This document shows, piece after piece, positions 7,795 through 16,829 of a stretch of 25,019 bases of DNA. Where the stretch lies: NCBI GenBank assembly GCA_025349905.2, contig MU624768.1, positions 1 to 25,019 on the forward strand, read 5' to 3'. The notes beneath the pieces were generated by a model that made no database searches, had not been told where the DNA came from, and saw only the letters and a program-made list of their open reading frames with translations. A program made the position numbers and the translations under genes. Each line of letters starts with the position of its first letter. The stretch's first letter is position 1. This DNA comes from Blastocladiella britannica. Taxonomy: Eukaryota > Blastocladiomycota > Blastocladiomycetes > Blastocladiales > Blastocladiaceae.

Positions 7795-10521
7795 TTACAT
7801 AAACCGACGACGCCAAGCACCTTGCATGCCAAAGCGGACGATGGTTCGAGGGTTCACTTGCTCCAAGTACGACAAGGGCACGCCAGTCACAGCACGGTAG
7901 GCCACCGGCATGCGAACGCGCCACTCCATGTGGGGGCCAACAACGGCATTCAGGTCGGACGGGTCGGCGACTGCAGCATCGGTCACCTCCTTGGTGGACT
8001 CGAGTTCGACCTGGTCCAACGCGTTTTGGAGCGCGACTACCGCAAGTGACCGCGGGTGCAGGCGGTCGCCTACCGCACACGCCAGGGACGCGACGCGCTT
8101 TGTCTCGGCCGCGTGGGTGTGGCAAGCGAGGCAGTAATAGTGGGACGATGTGGACCGAGAGCGAGTGGGCTTGCCTGGCTTTTCGCCATGGTCGTCGACA
8201 TCGACTGGAGGGCATTCAGCATTGTGGTCGTCGGAACCATGTACGTGTTCACCATCTTTGGCCCCGTTCGTCTTGGAATGAGCCATCGACAGTCGTTTTG
8301 TCAGCGCCACCGACTTGAGAATGGACGTGGACATGAGCCCGTGCGACGCGTGCCAGGGCATGGACCGGGTACGACGATGGAGGAGCGGCGGCGGCGCGTG
8401 CACTTGGACGTGCGACGTGGCGTGCGTGTCGTGTGTCGGCCGGCGACGGTGTGAGACCATGGCCTGCGAGAGGGGAGGAATGCCGGTGGCCCCAGAAGTT
8501 TCCAACCGCACTCGGCGGTGCCGGCACAAGGGCTTGAGTGCTTGCAGTTGTGTCTCGTCGTCGCAACTGAGACCGACAATGGCCCGCAAGATGGCGTCGC
8601 GGTCGATTTTGGCCACAGTCGACGAGGGCGCGATATCAGCCTTTGCTGCGTCGTCGCTTTGCTGCTGTGGGTCCAGGGTCGCGGCGGCCAGTGCTGCAGT
8701 AATGACGCCGTTCGCATCAACGGGGCCCGTGGCGGCTGGTGGTGATTCAGATTCGGGAATGTCAATGTGCGCGCGAATCGACGTAAACCCGCCGTCCTGG
8801 CCCGCATACCACCGGCACCGACGCGCGGCCGCTGTATCCGCCGTGGTAGCAGCAAACACCACCGCCAGCCGAGGCACCGCGACCAGTGCCGCCGGGTCCA
8901 TATCCACGGTCGCCAACTCAAACGTGTCCGGCGCATTGGTCCGCAGCCACACGAGCGCTTGGCACATCATGCGCTGCAGCTGAGCCAGGTCCATGCCGTG
9001 CGGAGCCCGTCCGATCGGCTGGCCCTGGGCGTTGATGGGCGGCGAAATGTCGAGCGGCGCCGGGTTCGGGGGCATGTACACGATGGCGCGGCGGATCGAC
9101 CGCGCAAACACGCCCGCGGGCGAGATGGCTCGGGCCACGCGCAGCCGCATCGACAGTTCGGCCCCGGTGCGGCGCAGAATCCGCGGACCTGTGCCCATGA
9201 CATGTGCAGCTGGTGTTTCATCCACGCCAATATCACTGGCCGCTGATGCTGTGGTGGTGGATAAGACAGGTGCCCGAAAGGCCAAGCCCATGGTGCGAAT
9301 CCACGCCACGGAAAACTCGACATAGACGCGCGCCGCGTCCGAGATGGGCGCCCACATGCCACGGTGGCCGGGCGGGAGGTACCGACGCGGCCACGCCCCA
9401 CATGACACGACGGTGGCATCGACGAGGTCGGCTGCGCGCGCGCGCACCGAGTCAATAGCCGCCACAAGCGCCAGCGCCTTGGTGACCAGCGCCGGGTGGT
9501 GGTCTCCCGGGTAGTAGTCCGACTGTTCCTGTCCTGCAAGAGGTGTTCCAGTGCGCGCCGCCAGTGCGAGAGCCGCCAAGACCACGGGCTCGGCAAACAT
9601 GCGGCCCGAGAGGGTGCTACGGTGCGACGTGGGAATGTGGTCTCGCGCGGCCGCCACCACGGGCGCTAGCACCGCTTGTGCAACAGGCTCGGACATTTCG
9701 GCTGTGACGAGCGCTCCCGCCGCACGCAGCCACACGTCGAACGCGCACCGGAACTGCCCGAACGCCGCCTGCACCGACGTGTCATCCACGACATTGGGGT
9801 TGGCAGACGCGGCCGTACGCAACCGTTTTGCGGCACGGTCCCAGCGCCACTGAGCCACCCACATGACCGCAATGCGCTCGCTGTAGGTGAGCGAGTCGGC
9901 GTGTGCGGCGGCGGCCGTCAGCGAGTCGGGCGGGTACTCGATCCGCGACCGGTGCGTGTAAGTGTGAAGGCTGACCTTGTGCGCCAGTGAGAATCCGAAC
10001 GGCTGTGCTTGGGCTGTTGTTGTTGTGGTCGACGTTGTTGATGTTGCACCAGGGGAGGCAGGATTAGATGTCGTTGGAGAAGCAGCAGCAGAAGTAGTGG
10101 ATGTGGAAGGCCCGGCCGTGAACGGCGATCCGTCGCGACCGACTGCACGCGACCACATGGGAATCAGCGGTGCTTGCAACGATGCCAGCGCCAGCACTGT
10201 AGCCCGGTGTGAAAAGTGTGCGAGATCGTGCTCTGCAAACGGCCAAGAGTGCTGCGGCGCATTGGATCCAACCTCCTCTGTGTCTTCATTCACTTCAGGT
10301 CGACCAGTGGCACCGCCGGCAAGTTGATCAGTCCTACTGGTCACATCCGTCTCACTGCCGGGCGGGGTGAGTGCCGAGTCCATGCGGTCGATGCGCGGCG
10401 GTGCCGGCGACGACGTCGAGAGCTGCGAGGACGATCGTTGTCGGACCTTGTTGAGCAGCTTTTTCAGCAGCGCCGACGGCCGGCGGTCTTCCGCTGGACC
10501 TTGATTTGCCAGATGATTCAT
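7795..10521 (-). CDS. Large protein of unknown function, intronless
   Basis: A single open frame of 908 codons runs from the ATG at 10521 to a stop at 7795. I do not recognise a domain. The N-terminus is basic and amphipathic (ALLKKLLNKVRQR near residues 17-29), then comes a Ser/Thr-rich low-complexity stretch ending in a threonine run near 160-170. Residues of about 180-600 are alanine-rich and likely helical, with charged and aromatic blocks such as YSERIAVMWVAQWRWDRAAK. The last 250 residues are His/Arg/Ser-rich, with a lone CLACH motif, then a more ordered end (HMEWRVRMPVAYRAVTG). No signal peptide or membrane helix is evident. The length and consistent composition make it a real gene rather than an antisense shadow. 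It could be a lineage-specific scaffold or regulator, but that is a guess. Confidence 0.75.
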   Translation of the reverse strand: MNHLANQGPAEDRRPSALLKKLLNKVRQRSSSQLSTSSPAPPRIDRMDSALTPPGSETDVTSRTDQLAGGATGRPEVNEDTEEVGSNAPQHSWPFAEHDLAHFSHRATVLALASLQAPLIPMWSRAVGRDGSPFTAGPSTSTTSAAASPTTSNPASPGATSTTSTTTTTAQAQPFGFSLAHKVSLHTYTHRSRIEYPPDSLTAAAAHADSLTYSERIAVMWVAQWRWDRAAKRLRTAASANPNVVDDTSVQAAFGQFRCAFDVWLRAAGALVTAEMSEPVAQAVLAPVVAAARDHIPTSHRSTLSGRMFAEPVVLAALALAARTGTPLAGQEQSDYYPGDHHPALVTKALALVAAIDSVRARAADLVDATVVSCGAWPRRYLPPGHRGMWAPISDAARVYVEFSVAWIRTMGLAFRAPVLSTTTASAASDIGVDETPAAHVMGTGPRILRRTGAELSMRLRVARAISPAGVFARSIRRAIVYMPPNPAPLDISPPINAQGQPIGRAPHGMDLAQLQRMMCQALVWLRTNAPDTFELATVDMDPAALVAVPRLAVVFAATTADTAAARRCRWYAGQDGGFTSIRAHIDIPESESPPAATGPVDANGVITAALAAATLDPQQQSDDAAKADIAPSSTVAKIDRDAILRAIVGLSCDDETQLQALKPLCRHRRVRLETSGATGIPPLSQAMVSHRRRPTHDTHATSHVQVHAPPPLLHRRTRSMPWHASHGLMSTSILKSVALTKRLSMAHSKTNGAKDGEHVHGSDDHNAECPPVDVDDHGEKPGKPTRSRSTSSHYYCLACHTHAAETKRVASLACAVGDRLHPRSLAVVALQNALDQVELESTKEVTDAAVADPSDLNAVVGPHMEWRVRMPVAYRAVTGVPLSYLEQVNPRTIVRFGMQGAWRRRFM

Positions 10522-10932
10522 GTTCCTTTATTATGCTGTATGTGTTAATTTTCGTGCTGTGAGTTCTTGCGAATTGTTGACTGCGATGCTTTGATTTGGC
10601 TGGATGTTCCGGATGTGAAAAGAGAACACGTACCGGCACGACCTCAATTCAAATGAACAATTGATCGGCAAGTGATTTCAAGTGCGAAAAAAGTGAGGGA
10701 AGGTGGTCGAGTGGGCTGTCCGAGTCAGGGAGGGCCAAGGGATGGCCGTGCCAAGACGTGAAAAGTGTGAAATGGAAATAAAAATGTGAAAGAGGCAGGC
10801 CGAAATGGGAAAGTATTCACATCGAAAATGATAAAAGTACAAAATGTATTCTTCTTTTTCTGAATTTCCGCGTTGAGCAAAGCTCGCACACACGCACAAA
10901 AACAAGACAAGACAGACAAAAACCTAGAGGGC
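10522..10932. other. Intergenic region between the 908-codon gene and alpha-tubulin
   Basis: These 411 bp hold the 3' UTR of alpha-tubulin and the promoter of the 908-codon gene, both on the minus strand. I see A/T-rich stretches, for example near 10775-10860, but no coding frame, RNA gene or clear promoter box. Confidence 0.5.
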
Positions 10933-12285
10933 TCAGTACTCCTCAGCATCCATGAGATCGCCCTCGACCGAGTCGGCAGCCACCTCTTCGTAGTCCTTCT
11001 CGAGCGCCGCCAGGTCCTCACGAGCCTCCGAGAACTCACCCTCCTCCATGCCCTCACCGACATACCAGTGCACGAACGCACGCTTGGCGTACATGAGGTC
11101 GAACTTGTGGTTCAGACGGCCCCAAGCCTCGGCAATGGCGGTGGTGTTGGAGAGCATGCACACGGCGCGCGAGACCTTGGCCATGTCGCCACCGGGCACC
11201 ACGGTCGGCGCCTGGTAGTTGATGCCAACCTTGAAGCCGGTCGGGCACCAGTCGACAAACTGGATGGTGCGCTTGGTGCGGATGGTGGCAATGGCGCCAT
11301 TCACGTCCTTGGGGACCACGTCGCCGCGGTACAGGAGGCAGCAGGCCATGTACTTGCCGTGCTGGGGGTTGCACTTGACCATCTGGTTGGCGGGCTCGAA
11401 GCAAGAGGCGGTGATCTCGGCCACGGTGTGGTTCTCGTGCAGGGCCTTGTCGGCGGAAATGATGGGCGAGAACGTCACAAGGGGGAAGTGGATACGGGGG
11501 TAGGGGACAAGGTTGGTCTGGAACTCGGTCAGATCCACGTTGAGCGAGCCGTCAAAGCGAAGCGACGCAGTGATCGACGACACCACCTGGGAGATGAGAC
11601 GGTTGAGGTTCGGGTACGACGGGCGCTCAATGTCGAGGTTGCGACGGCAGATATCATATATGGCCTCATTGTCGACCATGAACGAGCAGTCAGCGTGCTC
11701 GAGGGTGGTGTGGGTGGTCAGGATCGAGTTGTAGGGCTCGACCACGGCGGTCGAGATCTGCGGGGCCGGGTACACGGCAAACTCGAGCTTGGACTTCTTG
11801 CCGTAGTCGACCGACAGGCGCTCGAGGAGGAGCGCGCCGAGACCGGAGCCGGTTCCGCCACCGAACGAGTGGAAGACCATGAAGCCCTGGAGACCGGTGC
11901 AGTTGTCGGCGAGCTTGCGCACGCGGTCGAGCACCTGGTCAATCATCTCCTTGCCGATCGTGTAGTGACCACGGGCGTAGTTGTTGGCCGCGTCCTCCTT
12001 GCCGGTGATGAGCTGCTCGGGGTGGAACAGGCTGCGGTAGGTGCCGGTGCGGACCTCGTCAATCACCGACGGCTCGAGATCAACAAAGATCGAGCGGGGC
12101 ACGTGCTTGCCGGCGCCCGTCTCCGAGAAGAAGGTGTTGAACGAGTCGTCGCCGTAGCCGACAGTCTTGTCCGAGGGCATGGTGCCGTCGGGGAGGATGC
12201 CGTGCTCGAGGCAGTACAGCTCCCAGCACGAGTTACCGATCTGGACACCCGCCTGGCCAATGTGGATGGAGAGAACCTCACGCAT
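10933..12285 (-). CDS. Alpha-tubulin
   Basis: Full-length, intronless alpha-tubulin of 450 residues, the GTP-binding partner of beta-tubulin in microtubules. The protein opens [20 protein letters not shown] and contains the tubulin signature GGGTGSG near residues 142-148, the loop residues around [13 protein letters not shown], and [13 protein letters not shown]. Lys40 (in PSDKT), the site of luminal acetylation, is present, and the C-terminus ends in acidic AEEY, the substrate for detyrosination. Both features are typical of lineages that keep flagella, which supports a zoosporic organism. Every region of the family is present with no gaps. A possible 5'-UTR intron lies upstream. The plus strand holds a 493-codon open frame across this gene, an antisense shadow of its codon bias. 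Confidence 0.98.
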   Translation of the reverse strand: MREVLSIHIGQAGVQIGNSCWELYCLEHGILPDGTMPSDKTVGYGDDSFNTFFSETGAGKHVPRSIFVDLEPSVIDEVRTGTYRSLFHPEQLITGKEDAANNYARGHYTIGKEMIDQVLDRVRKLADNCTGLQGFMVFHSFGGGTGSGLGALLLERLSVDYGKKSKLEFAVYPAPQISTAVVEPYNSILTTHTTLEHADCSFMVDNEAIYDICRRNLDIERPSYPNLNRLISQVVSSITASLRFDGSLNVDLTEFQTNLVPYPRIHFPLVTFSPIISADKALHENHTVAEITASCFEPANQMVKCNPQHGKYMACCLLYRGDVVPKDVNGAIATIRTKRTIQFVDWCPTGFKVGINYQAPTVVPGGDMAKVSRAVCMLSNTTAIAEAWGRLNHKFDLMYAKRAFVHWYVGEGMEEGEFSEAREDLAALEKDYEEVAADSVEGDLMDAEEY

Positions 12286-12687
12286 GTTGTTGGCTTTTTT
12301 TTCATTTTACACATTTTGATGTCAGTTGTTGTAGACGATATTTGGCCAAATTGAGACAAGTGGAGATTTCACAGAGAAATGGGTCAGCAAGACCACGACA
12401 ACAACAATAACAACACCCAAAAATACGGCAAACCACACAAAATGAAAAAGTAAAAAACGTACATTTTGTTTGGGTTGGTTTTGTGGGTGCGGGAGATCGA
12501 TTTCAAAAAGAAAAACGACCAACAAAGCGAGTAGAGGGGGTGTTTACGAGAGGGTAAGGCGAAAGTGACGGACGCAGAAACCTAAAGAAAAGAAACAGTC
12601 GAAAGAGAGGGAGGGCGAGGCGGACGGGCGATGCCTTTTTGTGTTCTTGTCGAAAGGTGGCGTGAGTGGCTTCGGCACTCAAACATC
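12286..12687. promoter_or_regulatory. Alpha-tubulin upstream region, possible 5'-UTR intron
   Basis: This 402-bp gap holds the alpha-tubulin promoter and the 3' UTR of the TFIIB-like gene. On the minus strand a GTACGT donor at 12462-12457, matching the consensus seen in other introns here, and an A-rich stretch ending in AG at 12295-12294, just upstream of the ATG, could bound a 169-nt 5'-UTR intron. No other coding frame is convincing. Confidence 0.3.
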
Positions 12688-14472
12688 TCACTCGGCCCAG
12701 TCGCCAGCAAACGCAAGGACCTGCGCGCGGTTCTCCATCTCCCATGCGGCTCCAGCAGCAGCAGAGGCAGCGTCAGCAGACGACGAAGATGGGATAAATG
12801 GGAGGACGTGGAATGCACCGGTGGCCAGCTCGTCGTGGTGGGTCAGCATCGCGGCATCCAGCTCCTCTGCCGTCGGCACGCCGCCGGGGGCAGCAAAGCG
12901 CATGGTCCGGGCCAGGTCCATTTCGATTGCGGCGCGAGGGGACCACAGCGCCGCCAGCTCGTTGGCCGGCACGCCATGGATTAGGAGCGACTCGAGGGCC
13001 ACGTCCGCGTCGTCAATGGGTCCGGTGCGGAGAAGAGTGACGCTGGGATGTAGCAGTCCCACTGCGGCAGGGGTTGCCGGTGGTGGTGGTGCTGCTGCTG
13101 CTGCGTCGCCTCCTCCGCCCAGGATGGACACGGCGTCAGGCATGGCTCGCACAATACCAATGTCGTCGAGCCGGCGGACCGCCGCCGCGACCCGCGCCCA
13201 CATTTCCTTGCGCTGCAATGCCGCCTTGGCCACTGCCGGGATCTCGATCGGGTGTCGCTGTCGTGATGTTCTTGTGCGGTTGCTGTTGCTGCTTCCATCG
13301 TCGTCCTGGTTCGCGTCGTCATCACTGCTGCTGTTGCCATCGGCCTCGGCCGCTCTCGCCGCCACCGCCGGACCGCCGTGCTCGTCCAATCTCTCTGGGA
13401 CCGCCAGCACGCCATTATCGACCAGATCGCACACCTGGCCCACAAACCACGCCAGGTTGGCGTACCGGCCCGTCTCCTTGATATCGCGGGCCCACGGCAG
13501 CGGTGCGGCCACGGTAGCAATGGCTCGGGCAGCGGCACGAGCGCGCACCAGGACCGTGGACGCCGGGCCGAGTCCCAGCAGCGCCGACCACACCGCGGCC
13601 GAGCACGGGTGGCCCTCGACGGCCTCGCGCGCCAGACAAGCGGCGACCAGTCCGCACGCAGTCACGTTGGCGCGGCCCTCGAACAGGGGCGCGAGGATGC
13701 GCAGGATCGTGGGCACACGCGACCGCGCCGCGTCGTAGTGCTCGGGCGCGAGCGGGCGGAACGGCACCGGCCGCGCCCCCAGGTGTGCGGCTTTGGTTTC
13801 GGCTAGCCGCACCGCGTCCGGCGGATCGACCACGGGCCCGACCAGGTGCATACTGCGCAGCGCCGAGTACGCGGCGTCTTCGAGATCGGCCGCCAGATAC
13901 GGCGCCTGCCATGCGCGTCGCCCCGCCGGTATCATCGCATTAGATTCGGGCTCGTCTTGCGCAACAAAGTGGCCCACTTCCACCACGGCCGCGCCCACGA
14001 GCGACGCGCTCAGGTCCAGATGGGCTGCCACGTCGCGAATGCGCATTGGATCACTTGATGACGACATGCGCGAGACGATCACGGCACAAGCGGCGCCGGC
14101 GATGCGCATGGGCGAGCCAAAACGCGGGACGCACGCGTGCGAGTATCGCTCAAACACGCGGCGGGTGCGGGCGATCGCGTCGTCGGGCAGGGCCAGGCGC
14201 GACATGTCGGCGTCAAACTCGGCCAGAGAGCGCGCCATTTGTCGGGCCACGCGCGCGTCTGTGGTAGCGGTCAAACCATCGAGTGGCAGCGAGGACCCAA
14301 GCGCGCGAGCAATGGCTGCGGTGCGAGCTTGGTCGGTCGTAATTCGAGGTGCGACATGGGCAAAGGCTGGGACAGCGCTGAGCTCTGCTTGTTCCAGTAC
14401 AGTTCCACAGCGGGTGCATGCGATCTCGCCCGTGGTCGGGTCGGCCTCTGCGTCGTGCGGCGGGCAGCTCAT
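12688..14472 (-). CDS. TFIIB/Brf-like transcription factor with long C-terminal extension
   Basis: Starting at the ATG at 14472 this encodes 594 residues. The N-terminus is a TFIIB-type zinc ribbon with ligands Cys3, His6, Cys19 and Cys22 (CPPH then CTRCGTVLEQ), placed exactly at the start, which is why I prefer this ATG over the in-frame one at 14511. After a linker comes a cyclin-like fold (about residues 72-165) with TFIIB landmarks QMARSLAEF, LALPDDAIARTRRVFERY, RIAGAACAVIVSR and RIRDVAAHLDLSASLV. A second, weaker cyclin repeat follows. Canonical TFIIB is about 320-350 residues; the extra C-terminal part includes acidic Ser/Asp-rich and Pro/Ala-rich stretches. The length resembles the Pol III factor Brf1, while the CxxH ribbon resembles TFIIB, so the polymerase it serves is unresolved. 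Expected role: recruiting RNA polymerase to promoters in the nucleus. Confidence 0.75.
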   Translation of the reverse strand: MSCPPHDAEADPTTGEIACTRCGTVLEQAELSAVPAFAHVAPRITTDQARTAAIARALGSSLPLDGLTATTDARVARQMARSLAEFDADMSRLALPDDAIARTRRVFERYSHACVPRFGSPMRIAGAACAVIVSRMSSSSDPMRIRDVAAHLDLSASLVGAAVVEVGHFVAQDEPESNAMIPAGRRAWQAPYLAADLEDAAYSALRSMHLVGPVVDPPDAVRLAETKAAHLGARPVPFRPLAPEHYDAARSRVPTILRILAPLFEGRANVTACGLVAACLAREAVEGHPCSAAVWSALLGLGPASTVLVRARAAARAIATVAAPLPWARDIKETGRYANLAWFVGQVCDLVDNGVLAVPERLDEHGGPAVAARAAEADGNSSSDDDANQDDDGSSNSNRTRTSRQRHPIEIPAVAKAALQRKEMWARVAAAVRRLDDIGIVRAMPDAVSILGGGGDAAAAAPPPPATPAAVGLLHPSVTLLRTGPIDDADVALESLLIHGVPANELAALWSPRAAIEMDLARTMRFAAPGGVPTAEELDAAMLTHHDELATGAFHVLPFIPSSSSADAASAAAGAAWEMENRAQVLAFAGDWAE

Positions 14473-14526
14473 ATTTTTTGTTGCGTCGGTTGAATTTGCT
14501 ACTCTTTCCATTTTAACCGACTCAAA
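14473..14526. promoter_or_regulatory. Very short head-to-head promoter region
   Basis: Just 54 bp separate the preferred TFIIB-like start (14472, minus) from the next gene's ATG (14527, plus), and 15 bp if the upstream TFIIB-like ATG at 14511 is used. Promoter elements and 5' UTRs must overlap or extend into the opposite coding region. Confidence 0.5.
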
Positions 14527-15317
14527 ATGCATATGTCGACAACGCCCCTGGTGCTGCTCGCTACCCTCGTCATCCTCGCGACCTTCACGGGCGGTGCCGC
14601 CGCGCAAAAGGCCGACGCGCCCACGGGTGCCAACTTCACCTGCAGCACGCTGTCGGCCCCGACCGACCCGACCTGCTCGCTGTTTTCGCCGCTATCGTCG
14701 GCGCTGCCGCCCAGCTCCACCGAGGGGTACATTGGCCAGATGAAGGCCGCCGCCATCCTGTGCCCGTCCAAGCCGCCCTCGTTCATTGGCCTGCTGGTGT
14801 GCTTTACGCCGCTGGGCAACTGCAACGGCATTCCGTGGCCGCTACCCATGGGGCCCAGCGACCTGACCGGCGCCGTCAACTTCTACAACACTGGTATATC
14901 CATTTCTGCACCCGTACCCTATGTATATTTGGTCCATCCTCATCTTTGAAAATATTGTAAAAAGTTACTCTCGGCGATATGGTCCCGCGCGCCGCCGCCG
15001 CTGGCCAGCCCAACAAGGTGCTATGCTATGACGAGTGCAACGCGTCGTTTGACTGGATGCGCGGCTGCCCGGCCATTTTTGGCGGCCTCAAGTCCAAGGC
15101 CGACCACGACCCGTGCAAGGGCCTGCCCACGGACAACTGCGTGTCGGCCAAGACCCTGGCCGATGCCGCTATTGGGTCGCCGTCGTCGCCGTCGTCGTCC
15201 ACTTCGCCTGCGCCTACTGCCACTGGCGCTGCCAAGGGGAACGGCGCGACTAGCGCGGTTGCGGCCTCGGGATCCATTGCCGCGGCTGCTGCCCTTGCTG
15301 CCCTTGCTGCCATGTAA
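14527..15317 (+). CDS. Secreted cysteine-rich protein, probably GPI-anchored
   Basis: Two exons, 14527-14893 and 14965-15317, join in phase across a 71-nt intron (donor GTATAT, acceptor AAAAG) to give 239 residues. Residues 1 to about 27 form a clear signal peptide (hydrophobic LVLLATLVILATF, then GGAAAQ). The mature part carries ten cysteines, an even number that suits disulfides. A Ser/Pro/Thr-rich stretch (SPSSPSSSTSPAPTATG) follows, then Gly/Asn and a terminal hydrophobic alanine/leucine tail ending AALAAM, the arrangement of a GPI-anchored surface or wall protein. The tail is short for a GPI signal, so a purely secreted form is possible. I do not recognise the cysteine pattern as a CFEM or other named domain. 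It shares a tiny promoter with the TFIIB-like gene. Confidence 0.8.
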
Positions 15318-15369
15318 TGCAATTGACTGGTCGGATAGACAATAGATGTGAAGTTTCCATTCATTTCGA

Positions 15370-16018
15370 TCATCGCTGCGAGGTGGAGGAAACAGTAGGA
15401 TCAGGGTATGAACGGGGTGGATTCGTGGTAATTGCTGGCACCGGAAGCGCCAACACGTGCGCCTCCTGTCGCAGCGGTGGGACAGCAGCGGCGCACCAGG
15501 GCTCTCGGGTGGCGGCAGCCAGATGGGAGGATGGGGTGCCAACAGTCCAGGGGCGCTGTCGTGGACCGGGGCCGGGAGAAGAGTACGGGAGCGGCGAATG
15601 ACCATGCGGCGGATCGGTGGCCAGCGACGAGTCGAATGCGCTGTCGGTGGTGGTGTGGTATCCATAGCGATTTGGATCCATGCCGTGACTGCTCAAGCCG
15701 CGATGGGTGCTCGTGCTGCGAGGTGCTGGTGGTAGGGGTGGCGCAATGGGAGCAGCCGATCCTACCACAAGTGATCGATGGCGAGACAGTGGCCGGCGCC
15801 TGGACGCGGCAGCGGCACTTCTGGATTGTTGAGGTTGGAGTGAGTTGCCATTTGTCGTGGATCCACTCGAAGACAAAGTACCGCGCATGGGGCAACCACG
15901 CCCACTCGTTGGGACCAATGGATCCGTCCGCCGCTGCCCGCAATCGCTCGGAGTCGTAGGCAGCAGCACTCGTGCTCGAGCTTGGTCCCTTGCCCTTGAT
16001 GTGACGATGGTGATACAT
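15370..16018 (-). CDS. Possible low-complexity protein of unknown function
   Basis: The minus strand from the ATG at 16018 reads sensibly at first (residues such as GSIGPNEWAWLPHARYFVF and EWIHDKWQ). A different frame reads like protein further on (GMDPNRYGYHTTTDSAFDS to the TGA at 15370-15372), rich in Pro, Ser and His. Joining them needs an intron. One candidate has a GTAGG donor at 15765 and an AG acceptor near 15711 (about 56 nt), but I could not settle the boundaries. The gene converges on the secreted-protein gene with 52 bp between the stop codons. I recognise no domain. The alternative is that only the first part codes, ending at 15401. Confidence 0.4.
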
Positions 16019-16232
16019 TTTTGAGGTTTCAAAAATCAATCTCTGAGACTTTCGTTCTGTCTCCTGTCTTTTGGCTCACTTGGGCGACTCAACTCACAGG
16101 CGACTCTTGGCGTGTGCTGGACGGTCTGACCTGGCGGCAGCAAACAAGTCGGTTGTTGGTCTGATGGCCCATTGTGTACGCGTACAGAAATGAAGAGAGA
16201 AGCATTATAATGAAGAAAAAAAAAGATTCAAC

Positions 16233-16829
16233 CTACTTGGCAATGCCAATCACGCCGCAGGCGACACGGGCGCCAGCGTTACCAGTCGACGCCGAGAGCT
16301 CGTGGCCGCCCTTGCCCAAGTCGTCAATGTCGGCGTGGATCACCACCGTGCGGCCAACGATCGAGTGAATGCCGGCCAGGTGGATGTGCGAGTCCGAGAT
16401 CTTGATGTGGGCAACGCCGTCGGCACCGGCCGTCACGTTGCCGAGATCGCCGGCGTGGCGGATCGCGTCCGTGGGCGCACCGTGCGTGTGCCCAGCCGGG
16501 TTAAAGTGCGGGCCCGCCGACACGCAGCCGTTGGTGTTGTCTCCAAACTCGCTATATGTATTTTTTTTCGAAGTTGAGTATACAGTCAAGAAAATATGAA
16601 AAGTGGTTGACGCAACTGGATGTGGAAACCGTGCTGGCCAGCCTTGAGGCCGGCGATCGAGCCCTCGACAACGACTAGAAAATAAAAAGTGTGGTTGGTC
16701 AAGTCATACGCGGACAAAAGCATACAGCATGATAAAATAAGTACCGGGAGCGCCCTCGGCCTCCTGCGAGAAAAAGATGGTGCCCGAGACACCGGCATCA
16801 CCACGGAGAACAGCAACAGCCTTGGTCAT
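16233..16829 (-). CDS. SOD1: Cu/Zn superoxide dismutase, three exons
   Basis: Cytosolic Cu/Zn superoxide dismutase converts superoxide to oxygen and hydrogen peroxide. Exons 16829-16745, 16674-16617 and 16551-16233 join in phase to give 153 residues, the standard family length. Introns are 16675-16744 (70 nt, GTACTT donor) and 16552-16616 (65 nt, GTTGCG donor). All metal ligands fall at canonical positions: His46 and His48 (HGFHIHEFGDN), His63, His71, His80 and Asp83, with the late copper histidine in [11 protein letters not shown]. The structural cysteines are Cys57 and the one in [12 protein letters not shown]. No targeting sequence precedes the mature start [10 protein letters not shown], so a cytosolic form is expected. 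It is divergent from transaldolase, about 800 bp away. Confidence 0.97.

Noticed and set aside
7795..8200. c-type haem site (CLACH) in the 908-residue protein
   Set aside because: A single CxxCH in a His/Arg/Ser-rich tail, with no signal peptide and no cytochrome context; likely chance.
10873..12354. Plus-strand open frame of 493 codons
   Set aside because: It lies antisense to alpha-tubulin, which accounts for the sequence completely. Strong GC-rich codon bias leaves the opposite strand open.
12641..13738. Plus-strand open frame of 365 codons
   Set aside because: Ser/Ala-rich antisense of the TFIIB-like gene, which has a zinc ribbon and cyclin motifs on the minus strand.
15021..15665. Minus-strand open frame of 214 codons
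   Set aside because: Its upstream part runs over the spacer and its end is antisense to the secreted-protein exon. Arg-rich runs mark it as a shadow.
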